From positions 62,001-126,000 of the forward strand of contig NZ_MDVN01000001.1 of the NCBI RefSeq assembly GCF_002741945.1: a stretch of DNA of 64,000 bases, written 5' to 3'. The position numbers and the translations under genes were made by a program. The first letter of the stretch is position 1, and every line of letters starts with the position of its first letter. The notes beneath the pieces are model-generated. The model was given only the letters and a program-made list of their open reading frames with translations. It was not told the origin of the DNA and searched no databases. The stretch comes from Gaetbulibacter sp. 4G1. GTDB lineage: Bacteria; Bacteroidota; Bacteroidia; Flavobacteriales; Flavobacteriaceae. Below, piece after piece: positions 1 through 11,883 of this stretch.

Positions 1-97
1 TAAACATAAAGCTTTATTAACGTAGCATTATTAGAAGAAATTTAATGCTAAAAATTTACTCATGCTAAAAAAAGAGTATTTGCTTTTTATAGTATTA

Positions 98-505
98 CTA
101 ACCAGAATAACTCACAAAATTCCTTGGTGTTTCAAAAAGTGTAATTTCTAATTCCAATTCTGGTTTTAATTCAGGCTTAATTTTATCATAAATAACTACA
201 ACAATATTTTCTGCTGTGGGATTTAACTCCCTAAATTCAGGAACTTCTACATTTAAATTTTTATGATCGAAAGCGTCCTCAATCTTTTCTTTAATAATAT
301 CTTTTAAAGTTTTAATATCTATAACATAGCCTGTTTCTTTATCTATAGTACCTGTAACGCTTACTATAAGCTCATAATTATGACCATGAAAATTGGGGTT
401 ACTGCATTTACCAAAAATCAAGCTGTTTTTTTCATCAGTCCAATCTTTTCTATACAATCTATGAGCCGCATTAAAATGAGCCTTTCTACTAACTGTTACT
501 TTCAT
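98..505 (-). CDS. queD: 6-carboxytetrahydropterin synthase / 6-pyruvoyl-tetrahydropterin synthase family (QueD-like)
   Basis: This 135-residue cytosolic enzyme belongs to the family that converts 7,8-dihydroneopterin triphosphate to 6-carboxytetrahydropterin, the second step of queuosine (preQ0) synthesis. The zinc ligands are visible as H15 (AAHRL) and H40/H42 (FHGHNY). The catalytic cysteine is C34 in GKCSNPN. DHKNLN and PTAENI, both typical of the family, follow, and the length is normal. The ATG at 505 lies inside the 3' end of idi (17 bp overlap), so the two genes are probably co-transcribed and translationally coupled. A pterin-forming PTPS role cannot be excluded from sequence alone, but the short bacterial form with this Cys context favours QueD. 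Confidence 0.9.
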   Translation of the reverse strand: MKVTVSRKAHFNAAHRLYRKDWTDEKNSLIFGKCSNPNFHGHNYELIVSVTGTIDKETGYVIDIKTLKDIIKEKIEDAFDHKNLNVEVPEFRELNPTAENIVVVIYDKIKPELKPELELEITLFETPRNFVSYSG

Positions 506-1028
506 TTGTAGCTAAGTTTATATGTTCGTAGAATTTATCAAAAATCACTTTAAACCATTCAGTGTAAAGCTCAGGATGTAATGAAATATCAACTTCAATA
601 TCCTCTAATGACATCCATTTCCAGTTTGAAACTTCATCTTCATTAATTATTGGTGATTCGTTATAATTACCCAATAAAACATGATCATATTCATGCTCGG
701 TTAGGCCATTATCAAAAGGAGCTTTATAAATAAATGAAATAGATTCCTTAAGCTCTACATCAAATCCCATTTCTTCCTGTAAACGACGTCTACCTGCTTC
801 AATATTAGTTTCTCCGTCCCTCTGATGGCTACAACACGTGTTGGTCCATAAACCAGGAGAGTGATACTTATCTAATGCTCGTTGTTGCAACATCAATTCA
901 CTATTATCATTAAATATAAAAACTGAAAATGCTCGATGTAATAAGGCCTTTTCATGAGCCTCCATTTTTGGCATTAAGCCAATTTTCTCATCTTTTTCGT
1001 TTACAAGAATTACTTGTTCTTCTTTCAT
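489..1028 (-). CDS. idi: Isopentenyl-diphosphate delta-isomerase, type 1 (Nudix fold)
   Basis: This 179-residue cytosolic enzyme interconverts IPP and DMAPP for isoprenoid synthesis (quinones, carotenoids, undecaprenyl carriers). The type 1 signature is clear: the catalytic cysteine region TNTCCSHQ (C65/C66), the Nudix-like helix EAGRRRLQEEMGF, and the acidic pair E111/E113 in TEHEYDHV, which matches the second catalytic glutamate region of the family. It is the first gene of a two-gene unit with queD. A -7-like TATTTTTG (RC of 1036-1043) lies only a few bases upstream of the ATG, which would imply a very short leader. Confidence 0.95.
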   Translation of the reverse strand: MKEEQVILVNEKDEKIGLMPKMEAHEKALLHRAFSVFIFNDNSELMLQQRALDKYHSPGLWTNTCCSHQRDGETNIEAGRRRLQEEMGFDVELKESISFIYKAPFDNGLTEHEYDHVLLGNYNESPIINEDEVSNWKWMSLEDIEVDISLHPELYTEWFKVIFDKFYEHINLATNESNS

Positions 1029-1128
1029 AGTTTTACAAAAATACCAAGTAATTTTTTAAAAGACATTAATCTTATCATAAAAATAAAAAGAGGTGCATGG
1101 CTATTATTTTTTTTGGTACTATAAATAG

Positions 1129-1136
1129 TATATTTG
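1129..1136 (+). promoter_or_regulatory. Likely prfC promoter, -7 box TATATTTG
   Basis: TATATTTG matches the Bacteroidota sigma-A -7 consensus TAnnTTTG and sits 19 bp before the prfC ATG, giving an expected leader of about 14 nt. A TTTG at 1112-1115 is too close to act as a well-spaced -33 element, so only the -7 box is convincing. Confidence 0.55.
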
Positions 1137-1155
1137 CAACCCATTTATATAATAT

Positions 1156-2745
1156 ATGAGTTTTTTAAAAGAAATAGAACGTAGGCGTACCTTTGGAATT
1201 ATATCGCACCCAGATGCTGGTAAAACAACACTAACAGAAAAACTACTATTATTTGGTGGTGCCATTCAAGAAGCTGGCGCCGTAAAAAGTAATAAAATTA
1301 AGAAAGGGGCTACGAGTGATTTTATGGAAATTGAGCGCCAACGTGGTATTTCTGTAGCTACTTCTGTTTTAGCATTTGAATATAATGGCATAAAAATTAA
1401 TATTCTTGATACACCTGGGCACAAAGATTTTGCTGAAGATACGTTTAGAACGTTAACAGCTGTAGATAGTGTCATTGTGGTTATTGATGTTGCAAAAGGT
1501 GTTGAAGAGCAAACTGAAAAACTGGTAGAGGTTTGTCGTATGCGTAATATCCCTATGATTGTATTCATTAATAAAATGGATAGAGAAGGAAAAGATGCTT
1601 TTGATTTGCTAGATGAAGTTGAGCAGAAATTAGGATTAAAAGTAACTCCCTTAAGTTTTCCAATTGGTATGGGGTATGATTTTAAAGGTATATACAATAT
1701 ATGGGAGAAAAACGTAAACCTTTTTAGTGGTGATAGTAGAAAAGATATTGAAGAAACTATAGAGATTTCAAATTTAGCATCTCAAGAATTAGATACGTTA
1801 GTTGGTAGTGAAGCTGCAAATACTTTACGAGAAGAAATTGAACTTGTTGAAGGCATATATCCAGAATTTGATAAAGAAAAATACCTTAACGGAAATTTAC
1901 AACCTGTATTTTTTGGTTCAGCTTTAAATAATTTTGGGGTTAGAGAGCTACTAGACTGTTTTGTAGAAATAGCTCCAACACCAAGGCCAAAACAAAGTGA
2001 GGAACGCTTGGTGCAACCTAACGAAAATAAATTTAGCGGTTTTGTTTTTAAAATTCATGCCAATATGGATCCAAATCACAGAAATCGATTAGCCTTTATA
2101 AAGATTGTTTCTGGCGAGTTTAAACGTAATGCACCGTATTTACATGTTAGAAACAATAAAAAAGTAAAATTTTCTAGTCCAAATGCATTTTTTGCTGAAA
2201 AAAAGGAGATTGTAGACATATCTTACCCTGGTGACATTGTTGGTTTACAGGATACGGGGAATTTTAAAATTGGAGACACTTTAACTGAAGGAGAAACATT
2301 AAACTACAAAGGTGTTCCAAGTTTTTCCCCAGAACACTTTAGATATATTAATAATGCCGATCCTTTAAAATCTAAACAGCTTTTTAAAGGCATAGATCAA
2401 TTAATGGATGAAGGTGTAGCTCAATTATTCACTTTAGAACTCAATGGGAGAAAAGTAATTGGAACCGTTGGTGCCTTGCAATATGAAGTTATTCAATACA
2501 GACTGGAGCACGAATATGGTGCAAAATGTACTTACGAAAACTTAAATGTTTTTAAAGCTTGTTGGGTTGATCCAGAAGATGACAAGAATGATGAATATAA
2601 AGAATTTATTAGAGTTAAACAGCGTTTCCTTGCAAAGGATAAGCAAAATCAACTTGTTTTTTTAGCAGACTCTGCTTTCTCTTTACAGATGACTCAACAA
2701 AAATATCCTAGTATTAAATTTCATTTCACATCGGAATTTGAGTAA
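1156..2745 (+). CDS. prfC: Peptide chain release factor 3 (RF3)
   Basis: This 529-residue translational GTPase recycles RF1/RF2 from the ribosome after peptide release. The G1 motif HPDAGKTT is at residues 18-25, the G3 motif DTPGHKDF near residue 86 and the G4 motif NKMD near residue 140. They are followed by the EF-Tu-like beta-barrel domain and the RF3-specific C-terminal domain (for example VGALQYEVIQYRLEHEYG). Length and order are standard. It stands alone on the plus strand, divergent from idi. A weak 7-bp stem (TAATCGT/ACGATTA, about 2789-2824) downstream may act as a terminator. Confidence 0.97.
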   Translation: MSFLKEIERRRTFGIISHPDAGKTTLTEKLLLFGGAIQEAGAVKSNKIKKGATSDFMEIERQRGISVATSVLAFEYNGIKINILDTPGHKDFAEDTFRTLTAVDSVIVVIDVAKGVEEQTEKLVEVCRMRNIPMIVFINKMDREGKDAFDLLDEVEQKLGLKVTPLSFPIGMGYDFKGIYNIWEKNVNLFSGDSRKDIEETIEISNLASQELDTLVGSEAANTLREEIELVEGIYPEFDKEKYLNGNLQPVFFGSALNNFGVRELLDCFVEIAPTPRPKQSEERLVQPNENKFSGFVFKIHANMDPNHRNRLAFIKIVSGEFKRNAPYLHVRNNKKVKFSSPNAFFAEKKEIVDISYPGDIVGLQDTGNFKIGDTLTEGETLNYKGVPSFSPEHFRYINNADPLKSKQLFKGIDQLMDEGVAQLFTLELNGRKVIGTVGALQYEVIQYRLEHEYGAKCTYENLNVFKACWVDPEDDKNDEYKEFIRVKQRFLAKDKQNQLVFLADSAFSLQMTQQKYPSIKFHFTSEFE

Positions 2746-2889
2746 CTTTTACTATGCATTTCGTCGATTATTTTAAAAAAAAACAGTATTTAATCGTATT
2801 TTTTATACATTTAAACGATTATTTTTAATTTTAAATTTTATAGATGCATACTTTTAAAACAGAATCATAACCCCAAATATGACCTACTT

Positions 2890-3117
2890 ATGGAAACAAA
2901 TCCAAACGTTTTCAGTAATTCCGATATTACTGTAACTTACAAACCCTGCGTATGCATTAATGCTGAGCGTTGTGCAAAAGGCCTTTCAAATGTTTTTAGA
3001 AACTCTGTTATTCCATGGATAGATTTGGACGGAGCTTCTACAAAAGTAATTATAAAGCAAATTAAAAAATGTCCTTCTGGTGCATTACAATTCCATGTAA
3101 ATAAGGAAGTCGCTTAA
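2890..3117 (+). CDS. Small (4Fe-4S) mono-cluster protein, YjdI type
   Basis: This 75-residue protein resembles the divergent mono-cluster ferredoxin domain seen in E. coli YjdI and at the ends of some CDGSH-type proteins. The cysteines visible are CVC-x5-C near residues 20-28 (CVCINAERCAKG) and a later KKCPSGAL. The C-terminal CPSGAL is diagnostic. It has no signal peptide and is cytosolic. It stands alone between prfC and the convergent DUF3467 gene. The electron partner and role are unknown. Confidence 0.75.
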   Translation: METNPNVFSNSDITVTYKPCVCINAERCAKGLSNVFRNSVIPWIDLDGASTKVIIKQIKKCPSGALQFHVNKEVA

Positions 3118-3160
3118 AAAAGTAAAATTTTCTACATTTTTGAATAAATATATCAAAAAC

Positions 3161-3191
3161 AAAAAAGCCTTAAATAAACTTTAAGACTTTT
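3161..3191 (-). terminator. Intrinsic terminator after the DUF3467 gene
   Basis: Read on the minus strand, AAAAGTCTTAAA pairs with TTTAAGGCTTTT (one G-U wobble) around a 5-nt loop and is followed by a T run. It begins eight bases beyond the stop codon at 3199. Confidence 0.7.
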
Positions 3192-3198
3192 ACTTTCT

Positions 3199-3516
3199 TT
3201 ATGCTTGACCAGTTGGTCCGAAATTTAATGGAATTGGTGGTTGCTCATAATCTTTAATTTCACCATGAGCATTTTCAAATCTGGCTACATTATCTCCTAG
3301 TGCTTTTAACAGTCGTTTAGCATGCTGAGGCGTTAAAATAATTCTAGCTTTCACTTTATTTTTAGGTACACCTGGCATTATATTTACAAAGTCTACTACA
3401 AATTCAGATACTGAGTGATTAATAATTGCTAAATTAGAATATATTCCTTCAGCAACACTTTCATCTAGCTCAATATTAATTTGACCTTGTTTCTGCTTAT
3501 CTTTTTCTTCTGCCAT
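3199..3516 (-). CDS. DUF3467 family protein
   Basis: This 105-residue soluble protein matches the widespread DUF3467 family in its core (residues ~15-85), with INIELDESVAEGIYSNLAIINHS followed by EFVVDFVNIMPGVPKNKVKARIILTPQHAKRLLKAL. No enzymatic motif is visible and the molecular role is unknown. It lies directly downstream of rpoC, separated by a hairpin with a T run, so it may be read by partial readthrough or from its own promoter in 3517-3536. Its position next to rpoC is common in Bacteroidota (from memory, not checked). Confidence 0.8.
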   Translation of the reverse strand: MAEEKDKQKQGQINIELDESVAEGIYSNLAIINHSVSEFVVDFVNIMPGVPKNKVKARIILTPQHAKRLLKALGDNVARFENAHGEIKDYEQPPIPLNFGPTGQA

Positions 3517-3536
3517 AATCTTATGTTTTTAAATAT

Positions 3537-3572
3537 AAAAAGCCTCCAAGTTTATATACATGAAGGCTTTTA
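3537..3572 (-). terminator. Terminator after rpoC
   Basis: On the minus strand AAAAGCCTTC pairs with GGAGGCTTTT (one wobble) around a ~14-nt loop and is followed by T residues. It lies between rpoC and the DUF3467 gene and is nearly symmetrical. It probably ends most of the rpoBC transcript. Confidence 0.65.
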
Positions 3573-3582
3573 TTTTTTAATG

Positions 3583-3602
3583 ATTCCTGCCTTCGCAGGA
3601 AT
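3583..3602. repeat. Short palindromic repeat (ATTCCTGC-CTTC-GCAGGAAT), copy 1
   Basis: A perfect 8-bp stem with a CTTC loop sits 6 bp beyond the rpoC stop codon. An identical 20-mer occurs at 16462-16481 between two tRNA genes. Exact recurrence in intergenic DNA suggests a dispersed REP-like palindrome. In one frame it encodes IPAFAG, a peptide often seen in spurious gene calls. Confidence 0.8.
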
Positions 3603-3607
3603 AAAAA

Positions 3608-6600
3608 TTAATTATAATTTAATTCTTTTTTCACTTGCATCATCTCATCAAATTCTTCTTTAGAACCCACAATGATATCCGTATAGTTACGCATACCTGT
3701 ACCTGCTGGAATTCTGTGTCCAACAATTACATTCTCTTTAAGTCCTTCTAAAGAATCTACTTTACCTGCCACAGCTGCTTCGTTAAGAACCTTAGTGGTC
3801 TCTTGGAAAGATGCCGCAGATATAAATGATTTAGTTTGAAGCGATGCTCTAGTAATACCTTGTAATATAGGTGTTGCTGTAGCTGGTTGTGCATCTCTTG
3901 CCACTACAAGATTTTTATCTTCTCGTCGCAAAATTGAATTTTCATCTCTTAACTCACGAGGTGAAATAATTTGACCCGCTTTTAAGTTTGCTGAATCTCC
4001 AGCATCTTCAATAACTTTCATTCCGAAAATCTCATCGTTTTCTTTAATGAAATCTGCTTTATGAGCTAATTGATCTTCTAAGAAGATAGTATCACCAGAA
4101 TCAATAATTCTAACTTTACGCATCATTTGTCTAACTACAACCTCAAAGTGCTTATCGTTAATTTTTACACCTTGTAAACGATATACTTCTTGTACTTCGT
4201 TAACTAAGTATTGTTGTACAGCAGATGGTCCTTTAATATTTAAAATATCATTAGGTGTAATCGATCCATCAGATAAAGGCATACCAGCTTTTACATAATC
4301 GTTTTCTTGTACAAGAATTTGATTAGATAATTTCACTAAGTACTTCTTAATATCACCTGTTTTAGATTCTACAATAATCTCACGGTTACCTCTCTTAATT
4401 TTTCCAAAAGATACTACACCATCAATAGCACTAACTACAGCTGGATTAGATGGGTTACGTGCTTCGAATAACTCGGTTACACGAGGTAAACCTCCAGTAA
4501 TATCACCTGCTTTTGCTGACTTACGAGGTATTTTAACTAATATTTTACCAATATTAATTTTCTCTCCATCATCAATCATTAAGTGTGCTCCAACTGGTAA
4601 ATTGTATGAACGGATAGTTTCTCCTTTAGAGTCTTCAATATGAAGCGTCGGGATTAATTTCTTATTTCTTGATTCTGAAATAACCTTTTCTTGGAAACCA
4701 GTTTGTTCATCAATTTCAACTTGATAGGTAACTCCTTGTTCTATATTTTCATATTTCACTTTTCCAGCGAATTCTGAAATAATAACACCATTATAAGGGT
4801 CCCAAGAACAAACCACATCACCTTTACTTAGGGTTTGGCCATTTTTAACATAAATAGTAGACCCATAAGGAATATTATTTGTGCTTAAAACTATACCTGT
4901 TTTCTTATCTGTTAATTTAAGTTCAGAGGTACGAGAAATAACAATATCAACATCATTACCTTCATTGTCCTGTCCTTTTACAGTTTTTAAATCTTCAATT
5001 TCTGCAACTCCATCAAATTTAACAGCAAGTTTGTTATCTTCAGAAATGTTACCTGCAATACCACCTACGTGGAATGTACGTAATGTTAACTGCGTACCAG
5101 GTTCTCCAATAGACTGTGCAGCTACAACACCTACAGCTTCGCCACGTTGTACCATTTTACCAGTAGCTAAATTACGTCCGTAACATTTTGCGCAAATTCC
5201 TTTTAAAGCTTCACATGTTAATGCCGAACGCACTTCTATAGTTTCAATTGGTGATGCTTGAATAGTTTTAGCTATGTCATCTTCAATTAATTGTCCTGCA
5301 GATACTAATAATTCATCAGTTAAAGGATTATAAACATCGTTTAAAGAAACACGTCCTACAATTCTTTCTTCTAAAGTTTCTACAACTTCATCATTTTTCT
5401 TTAACGGTTCAACTTCAACACCTCTTAAAGTACCACAATCTTCAGTATTTATTATAACATCTTGAGATACATCTACTAAACGACGTGTTAAATACCCTGC
5501 ATCGGCAGTTTTAAGAGCTGTATCTGCAAGTCCTTTACGCGCACCGTGAGTAGAAATAAAGTATTCTAAAATTGAAAGTCCTTCTTTAAAGTTAGAAAGA
5601 ATTGGGTTTTCAATAATTTCTCCTCCACCTGCGTTAGATTTTTTAGGCTTAGCCATTAATCCACGCATACCTGTAAGCTGACGAATCTGTTCTTTAGATC
5701 CACGAGCTCCAGAGTCAAGCATCATAAACACTGAGTTGAACCCTTGTTGATCTTCACGAATACGCTTCATAGACAATTCAGTCAATTCAGCATTTGTAGA
5801 AGTCCAAATATCAATAACTTGGTTATAACGTTCATTATTAGTGATAAGTCCCATGTTATAGTTACCAGTAATTCCGTCAACTAAACCATTAGCTTTATCA
5901 ATCATTCCTTGCTTTTCTGGTGGAATAATAATATCACCTAAACTAAATGATAATCCGCCTTGAAATGCAAACTTAAATCCTAATGTTCTAATAGCATCAA
6001 GGAAATCTGCAGTTTCTGGAACAGATGTTACTTTAAGAATATCTCCAATAATATCTCTTAACGATTTTTTGGTAAGTACTTGATTAATATAACCTGCAGC
6101 CTGTGGTACATGTTGATTAAATAATACTCTACCAACAGTAGTATCAACAATCATTTTATCAAGCTTACCGTCTTCGTTAAGATCAATAGTTCTTACTTTT
6201 ATACCAGCATTCAAATCAACTCTTTTCTCGTTAAAAGCAATAACTACTTCTTCTGGAGAATAGAAAGTTAAACCTTCGCCCTTAATTGGCAATTCTGGTG
6301 TAGACTTACGTAATTTAGTCATATAATACAACCCAAGAACCATATCCTGAGATGGTACCGTTACTGGTGAACCATTAGCAGGGTTTAAGATATTATGTGA
6401 TGCCAACATTAATAATTGACATTCTAAAATAGCTTCTGGTCCTAATGGTAGGTGCACCGCCATTTGATCTCCATCAAAATCGGCGTTAAATGCAGTACAT
6501 ACTAATGGATGTAATTGGATAGCCTTCCCTTCAATTAATTTTGGTTGAAAAGCTTGTATCCCCAATCTATGTAACGTAGGCGCACGGTTTAGTAATACTG

Positions 6601-7909
6601 GGTGTCCTTTAAGAACATTTTCCAAAATATCCCAAACCACTGGCTCTCTTTTATCTATAATTTTCTTTGCGGATTTAACTGTCTTAACAATACCTCTTTC
6701 AATTAACTTTCTAATTACAAAAGGTTTGTATAATTCAGCTGCCATGTTTTTTGGCAATCCACATTCAAATAATTTTAATTCTGGTCCAACAACAATTACA
6801 GAACGTGCAGAGTAATCAACACGTTTACCTAATAAGTTTTGACGGAAACGCCCTTGCTTACCTTTAAGTGAATCTGATAATGATTTTAATGGTCTGTTAG
6901 AATCTGTTTTTACTGCTGATGACTTACGTGTGTTATCAAATAATGAATCTACAGATTCTTGCAACATACGTTTCTCATTACGTAAAATTACTTCTGGTGC
7001 TTTTATCTCAACCAATCTTTTTAAACGGTTGTTACGGATAATTACACGACGGTATAAATCATTTAAATCAGACGTTGCAAAACGACCACCATCTAACGGC
7101 ACTAACGGGCGTAATTCTGGCGGAATAATTGGCACAACTTTCATAATCATCCATTCTGGACGATTTTCTCTGTTGTTATTTGATTCACGTAAAGCTTCAA
7201 CAACTTGCAAACGTTTTAAAGCTTCAGTTTTACGTTGTTTAGACGTTTCAGTATTTGCTTTATGACGTAATTCGTATGATAAAGATTCTAAATCAATTCT
7301 TGCTAATAATTCAATTAAGCACTCAGCCCCCATTTTAGCAATGAATTTCTCAGGATCAGTATCATCTAAATATTGATTTTCCTGAGGAAGTGCTTCAAGA
7401 ATATTTAAATATTCCTCTTCAGTTAGGAAATCCATTTTTTGTAATGGTTCTCCTTCTTCATTTTTAGCACCACCTGGTTGAATAACTACGTAACGTTCGT
7501 AGTAAATAATCATATCTAATTTCTTAGATGGTAAACCAAGTAAATAACCAATTTTGTTTGGTAACGAACGGAAGTACCAAATATGAGCTACAGGAACAAC
7601 TAAGTTTATGTGTCCTACTCTATCTCTACGTACTTTCTTTTCGGTAACCTCTACACCACAACGGTCACAAACAATACCTTTATAACGTATTCTTTTATAT
7701 TTACCACAAGCACACTCATAATCCTTTACAGGACCAAAAATACGCTCACAGAACAAACCATCACGTTCTGGTTTGTGAGTTCGATAATTGATAGTTTCTG
7801 GCTTTAAAACTTCACCTCTAGATTCTGCTAAAATAGATTCTGGTGATGCTAAACCAATTGAGATTTTATTAAACCTCTTTACTGTATTCTTATCTTGTTT
7901 TCTTGCCAT
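3608..7909 (-). CDS. rpoC: DNA-directed RNA polymerase subunit beta'
   Basis: This 1433-residue catalytic subunit of RNA polymerase shows the zinc ribbon cysteines C66, C68, C81 and C84 near the N-terminus. The Mg-binding active-site motif [12 protein letters not shown] is present, as is the second zinc cluster with [11 protein letters not shown]. The conserved C-terminal helix region [12 protein letters not shown] is also there. The ATG follows the rpoB stop after 31 bp, and the gene is the distal member of the secE-to-rpoC operon. The length is typical for Bacteroidota, and no insertions or breaks are visible. It is followed by a terminator hairpin and a short palindromic repeat. Confidence 0.99.
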   Translation of the reverse strand: MARKQDKNTVKRFNKISIGLASPESILAESRGEVLKPETINYRTHKPERDGLFCERIFGPVKDYECACGKYKRIRYKGIVCDRCGVEVTEKKVRRDRVGHINLVVPVAHIWYFRSLPNKIGYLLGLPSKKLDMIIYYERYVVIQPGGAKNEEGEPLQKMDFLTEEEYLNILEALPQENQYLDDTDPEKFIAKMGAECLIELLARIDLESLSYELRHKANTETSKQRKTEALKRLQVVEALRESNNNRENRPEWMIMKVVPIIPPELRPLVPLDGGRFATSDLNDLYRRVIIRNNRLKRLVEIKAPEVILRNEKRMLQESVDSLFDNTRKSSAVKTDSNRPLKSLSDSLKGKQGRFRQNLLGKRVDYSARSVIVVGPELKLFECGLPKNMAAELYKPFVIRKLIERGIVKTVKSAKKIIDKREPVVWDILENVLKGHPVLLNRAPTLHRLGIQAFQPKLIEGKAIQLHPLVCTAFNADFDGDQMAVHLPLGPEAILECQLLMLASHNILNPANGSPVTVPSQDMVLGLYYMTKLRKSTPELPIKGEGLTFYSPEEVVIAFNEKRVDLNAGIKVRTIDLNEDGKLDKMIVDTTVGRVLFNQHVPQAAGYINQVLTKKSLRDIIGDILKVTSVPETADFLDAIRTLGFKFAFQGGLSFSLGDIIIPPEKQGMIDKANGLVDGITGNYNMGLITNNERYNQVIDIWTSTNAELTELSMKRIREDQQGFNSVFMMLDSGARGSKEQIRQLTGMRGLMAKPKKSNAGGGEIIENPILSNFKEGLSILEYFISTHGARKGLADTALKTADAGYLTRRLVDVSQDVIINTEDCGTLRGVEVEPLKKNDEVVETLEERIVGRVSLNDVYNPLTDELLVSAGQLIEDDIAKTIQASPIETIEVRSALTCEALKGICAKCYGRNLATGKMVQRGEAVGVVAAQSIGEPGTQLTLRTFHVGGIAGNISEDNKLAVKFDGVAEIEDLKTVKGQDNEGNDVDIVISRTSELKLTDKKTGIVLSTNNIPYGSTIYVKNGQTLSKGDVVCSWDPYNGVIISEFAGKVKYENIEQGVTYQVEIDEQTGFQEKVISESRNKKLIPTLHIEDSKGETIRSYNLPVGAHLMIDDGEKINIGKILVKIPRKSAKAGDITGGLPRVTELFEARNPSNPAVVSAIDGVVSFGKIKRGNREIIVESKTGDIKKYLVKLSNQILVQENDYVKAGMPLSDGSITPNDILNIKGPSAVQQYLVNEVQEVYRLQGVKINDKHFEVVVRQMMRKVRIIDSGDTIFLEDQLAHKADFIKENDEIFGMKVIEDAGDSANLKAGQIISPRELRDENSILRREDKNLVVARDAQPATATPILQGITRASLQTKSFISAASFQETTKVLNEAAVAGKVDSLEGLKENVIVGHRIPAGTGMRNYTDIIVGSKEEFDEMMQVKKELNYN

Positions 7910-7940
7910 AATATATGGTTGAAATGAATTTATTAATTAA

Positions 7941-10900
7941 CTACTCCTCTAATCTGATATCTAGACCTAAACCTTTCAATTCATGCATTAATACATTGAA
8001 TGATTCTGGTAAGCCCGGATCTGGCATTGGTTCACCTTTTACAATACTTTCGTATGTTTTAGCTCTACCAATAACATCATCAGATTTTACAGTTAAGATT
8101 TCTCTTAAAGTACTTGAAGCTCCATACGCCTCAAGTGCCCATACTTCCATCTCACCAAAACGTTGCCCTCCAAATTGTGCTTTACCACCAAGAGGTTGTT
8201 GTGTAATTAATGAGTAAGGTCCAATAGAACGTGCGTGCATTTTATCATCAACCATATGCCCTAATTTCAACATATAGATGACACCCACAGTTGCTGGCTG
8301 GTCGAAACGTTGTCCTGTTCCACCATCGTATAAATATGTATGACCATATCTTGGAATTCCAGCTTCGTCTGTGAATCCATTAATTTGATCGATTGTAGCC
8401 CCATCAAAAATTGGTGTTGCATATTTACGATCTAATTTTTGACCTGCCCATCCTAAAACAGTTTCATAAATCTGACCAATGTTCATACGAGATGGTACAC
8501 CAAGCGGATTCAATACAATGTCAACAGGAGTTCCATCTTCTAAGAATGGCATATCTTCTTGACGAACAATACGAGCAACAATACCTTTGTTACCGTGTCG
8601 TCCTGCCATTTTATCTCCTACCTTAAGTTTACGCTTTTTAGCAATATAAACTTTAGCTAATTTGATGATTCCTGCTGGTAACTCATCACCTACAGAAATA
8701 GTAAACTTCTCACGACGTAACGATCCTTGCAAATCGTTTTCTTTAATTTTATAGTTGTGAATTAAATCAGCAACTAATTGATTTGTATGAGTATCAGTAG
8801 TCCATTTTCCAGATACTAAATGCGCATAATCATCAACAGCATTTAACATTTTTAGAGTGAATTTTTTACCTTTTGGTAGTACTTCTTCTCCTAAATCATT
8901 AAAAATACCTTGAGCCGTTTTACCATTTACAATTGTAAAAAGCTTTTCAATTAAAGTGTCTTTCAATGCATCAAATTTAGCATCATAGATACCTTCTAAT
9001 TGTAGAATATCATCTTTATCCTGAGCTCTTTTACGTTTATCTTTTACTGCTCTAGCAAATAACTTCTTTTCAATTACAACACCATTTAAAGATGGTGAAG
9101 CTTTTAAGGAAGCGTCTTTAACATCGCCTGCTTTATCTCCAAAGATAGCGCGTAGTAATTTTTCTTCTGGAGTTGGATCAGATTCTCCTTTTGGTGTAAT
9201 TTTACCAATAAGAATATCGCCTGGTTTAACTTCGGCTCCAACACGAATCATTCCATGCTCATCTAAATCCTTAGTAGCTTCCTCTGAAACGTTAGGAATA
9301 TCATTAGTCAACTCTTCGTTTCCTAATTTAGTATCTCTAACTTCTAAAGAGTATTCATCTATATGAATTGATGTGAAAATATCTTCACGAACCACTTTTT
9401 CAGAAATTACGATAGCATCCTCAAAGTTATACCCTTTCCAAGGCATAAAGGCTACTTTCATATTTCTACCTAAAGCTAATTCTCCTTTTTGAGTCGCATA
9501 ACCTTCACATAAAACTTGTCCCTTAGTAACTTTATCACCTTTAACAACAATTGGTTTTAAGTTGATAGAAGTCCCTTGGTTTGTCTTTCTGAATTTTACT
9601 AATTGGTATGTTTTAATATCACTGTCAAAGCTTACTTTAGCTTCATCTTCAGTACGATCGTATTTAATTTTAATTTCATTAGCATCAACATATAGTACTT
9701 CTCCATTTCCTTCGGCATTAACTAATACTCTAGAGTCTGAAGCAACTTGACGTTCTAAACCTGTTCCTACTATTGGTGCTTGTGGCAATAATAATGGTAC
9801 TGCTTGACGCATCATGTTAGATCCCATTAATGCTCTATTTGCATCATCATGTTCTAGGAATGGAATTAAAGATGCCGATATAGATGAAATTTGATTTGGT
9901 GCAACGTCTGTGTAGTTTACAGCAGTTGGCTCAATTACTGGGAAGTCTCCTTCCATTCTAGCAATTACCTTATCGTGTAAAATCTTTCCATTGTCATCAA
10001 CTTCAACAGTTGCTTGGGCAATTAATTTCTCTTCTTCCTCTTCTGCACTTAAATACGTTGGTGCGTTTTTAATATCTACAACACCGTCAGTTACTTTTCT
10101 ATATGGTGTTTCAATGAATCCCATAGAATTAACTTTAGCAAACACTGAAAGTGATGATATTAAACCAATGTTTGGTCCCTCTGGAGTTTCAATAGGACAT
10201 AAACGTCCGTAGTGTGTATAGTGAACATCACGAACCTCGAATCCTGCTCTTTCTCTAGATAAGCCTCCAGGTCCTAATGCTGATAAACGACGTTTGTGTG
10301 TTATCTCTGCTAATGGATTTGTTTGATCCATAAATTGAGATAACTGATTTGTTCCAAAGAAAGAATTAATAACAGACGATAACGTCTTAGCGTTAATTAA
10401 ATCAATTGGTGTAAATACCTCATTGTCACGAACGTTCATACGCTCACGAATAGTACGTGCCATACGTGCTAAACCAACTCCAAATTGAGATGATAATTGC
10501 TCTCCAACTGTACGTACACGACGGTTAGATAAGTGATCAATATCATCAATCTCTGCTTTAGAGTTAATAAGCTCGATTAAGTATTTTATAATAGTTATAA
10601 TATCTTCTTTGGTAAGCACTTGCTTATCCATTCCGATATCTAACTGTAATTTTTTATTCATTCTATAACGTCCAACTTCACCTAAAGAATAACGTTGGTC
10701 AGAGAAGAATAATTTATCAATAATACCACGTGCTGTTTCCTCATCTGGCGGCTCAGCATTACGTAATTGTCTATAGATATGTTCAACTGCTTCTTTTTCA
10801 GAATTTGTTGGATCTTTTTGAAGTGTATTATGAATAATAGCATAATCACCTTGCTCAGAAGTTTCTTTATGTAAAAGAATTGTTTTTACTTCAACTTCAA

Positions 10901-11753
10901 GAATTTCTTCAATATTTTCTTTATCAAGAACTGTATCACGATCTAGCACAATTTCGTTACGCTCGATAGATACTACTTCTCCTGTATCTTCATCAACAAA
11001 ATCTTCATGCCATGTATTAAGTACACGAGCAGCCAATTTTCGTCCTAGATACTTTTTTAATCCAGATTTAGAAACTTTTACTTCTTCAGCTAAATCAAAA
11101 ATCTCTAAAATATCTTTATCGCGCTCAAAACCGATAGCTCTAAATAATGTTGTTACAGGTAACTTTTTCTTTCTATCAATGTAAGCATACATTACCTGAT
11201 TGATATCTGTAGCAAATTCGATCCAAGAACCTTTAAATGGAATTACTCTTGCAGAATACAATTTTGTACCATTAGCATGGAAGGATTGACCAAAGAAAAC
11301 TCCTGGTGAACGGTGTAATTGAGATACTACTACACGTTCTGCACCATTAATACAAAATGTACCTGAAGGCGTCATGTAAGGTATAGTTCCTAAGTACACA
11401 TCTTGAACAATGGTTTCGAAATCTTCATGTTCAGGGTCTGTACAATATAACTTTAACCTTGCCTTTAGCGGAACGCTATAAGTAAGACCCCTTTCAATAC
11501 ACTCTTCAATAGCGTATCTTGGCGGATCTACAAAGTAATCTAAAAATTCTAAAACAAATTGATTACGTGAATCTGTGATTGGAAAGTTTTCCATAAAGGT
11601 GTTGTAAAGACCTTCATCACCTCTTTCTTCTGATTTAGTTTCTAATTGGAAAAAATCCTGAAAGGATTTTATCTGAATATCCAAAAAATCTGGATACTCT
11701 GTTCTATTTACAATAGACGAGAAATTTAATCTTTCAGCTTGTGTTGATAACAT
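7941..11753 (-). CDS. rpoB: DNA-directed RNA polymerase subunit beta
   Basis: This subunit of about 1270 residues forms the catalytic cleft with beta'. The rifampicin-binding region is visible ([21 protein letters not shown]), as are GRHGNKGIV and the C-terminal [20 protein letters not shown]. The reading frame can be extended one codon to a TTG at 11756, but the ATG at 11753 ([13 protein letters not shown]) is the better start. A 190-bp leader after rplL holds a strong hairpin and three heptamer repeats (listed separately), so expression relative to the ribosomal proteins is probably adjusted there. The rpoC gene follows closely. Confidence 0.99.
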   Translation of the reverse strand: MLSTQAERLNFSSIVNRTEYPDFLDIQIKSFQDFFQLETKSEERGDEGLYNTFMENFPITDSRNQFVLEFLDYFVDPPRYAIEECIERGLTYSVPLKARLKLYCTDPEHEDFETIVQDVYLGTIPYMTPSGTFCINGAERVVVSQLHRSPGVFFGQSFHANGTKLYSARVIPFKGSWIEFATDINQVMYAYIDRKKKLPVTTLFRAIGFERDKDILEIFDLAEEVKVSKSGLKKYLGRKLAARVLNTWHEDFVDEDTGEVVSIERNEIVLDRDTVLDKENIEEILEVEVKTILLHKETSEQGDYAIIHNTLQKDPTNSEKEAVEHIYRQLRNAEPPDEETARGIIDKLFFSDQRYSLGEVGRYRMNKKLQLDIGMDKQVLTKEDIITIIKYLIELINSKAEIDDIDHLSNRRVRTVGEQLSSQFGVGLARMARTIRERMNVRDNEVFTPIDLINAKTLSSVINSFFGTNQLSQFMDQTNPLAEITHKRRLSALGPGGLSRERAGFEVRDVHYTHYGRLCPIETPEGPNIGLISSLSVFAKVNSMGFIETPYRKVTDGVVDIKNAPTYLSAEEEEEKLIAQATVEVDDNGKILHDKVIARMEGDFPVIEPTAVNYTDVAPNQISSISASLIPFLEHDDANRALMGSNMMRQAVPLLLPQAPIVGTGLERQVASDSRVLVNAEGNGEVLYVDANEIKIKYDRTEDEAKVSFDSDIKTYQLVKFRKTNQGTSINLKPIVVKGDKVTKGQVLCEGYATQKGELALGRNMKVAFMPWKGYNFEDAIVISEKVVREDIFTSIHIDEYSLEVRDTKLGNEELTNDIPNVSEEATKDLDEHGMIRVGAEVKPGDILIGKITPKGESDPTPEEKLLRAIFGDKAGDVKDASLKASPSLNGVVIEKKLFARAVKDKRKRAQDKDDILQLEGIYDAKFDALKDTLIEKLFTIVNGKTAQGIFNDLGEEVLPKGKKFTLKMLNAVDDYAHLVSGKWTTDTHTNQLVADLIHNYKIKENDLQGSLRREKFTISVGDELPAGIIKLAKVYIAKKRKLKVGDKMAGRHGNKGIVARIVRQEDMPFLEDGTPVDIVLNPLGVPSRMNIGQIYETVLGWAGQKLDRKYATPIFDGATIDQINGFTDEAGIPRYGHTYLYDGGTGQRFDQPATVGVIYMLKLGHMVDDKMHARSIGPYSLITQQPLGGKAQFGGQRFGEMEVWALEAYGASSTLREILTVKSDDVIGRAKTYESIVKGEPMPDPGLPESFNVLMHELKGLGLDIRLEE

Positions 11754-11794
11754 CAATGGACGGAATTATGATTAAAAAAATAGTGATAGTGCTT

Positions 11795-11821
11795 TTAAAC
11801 ACTGATTAAACAGCTTAAACA
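11795..11821. repeat. Three heptamer repeats TTAAACA in the rplL-rpoB gap
   Basis: TTAAACA occurs at 11795-11801, 11806-11812 and 11815-11821 (TGTTTAA on the transcribed strand). The repeats sit 42-76 nt upstream of the rpoB ATG, where a protein or RNA binding site affecting rpoB would be expected. The function is unknown, and AT-rich chance repetition is possible. Confidence 0.45.
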
Positions 11822-11883
11822 GTTTTACTTATTTATGTAGCTGTTTTGTAATTTTATTTGGTATATCATTATATACGCAAAAT

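Noticed and set aside
3481-3663. 60-codon plus-strand frame containing IPAFAG
   Set aside because: It spans the rpoC terminator, the palindromic repeat and the 3' end of rpoC in antisense. The peptide is a by-product of the repeat.
4881-7265. Plus-strand frames inside rpoC (and similarly rpoB, tuf and rplA)
   Set aside because: They overlap highly conserved housekeeping genes and have no protein-like features.
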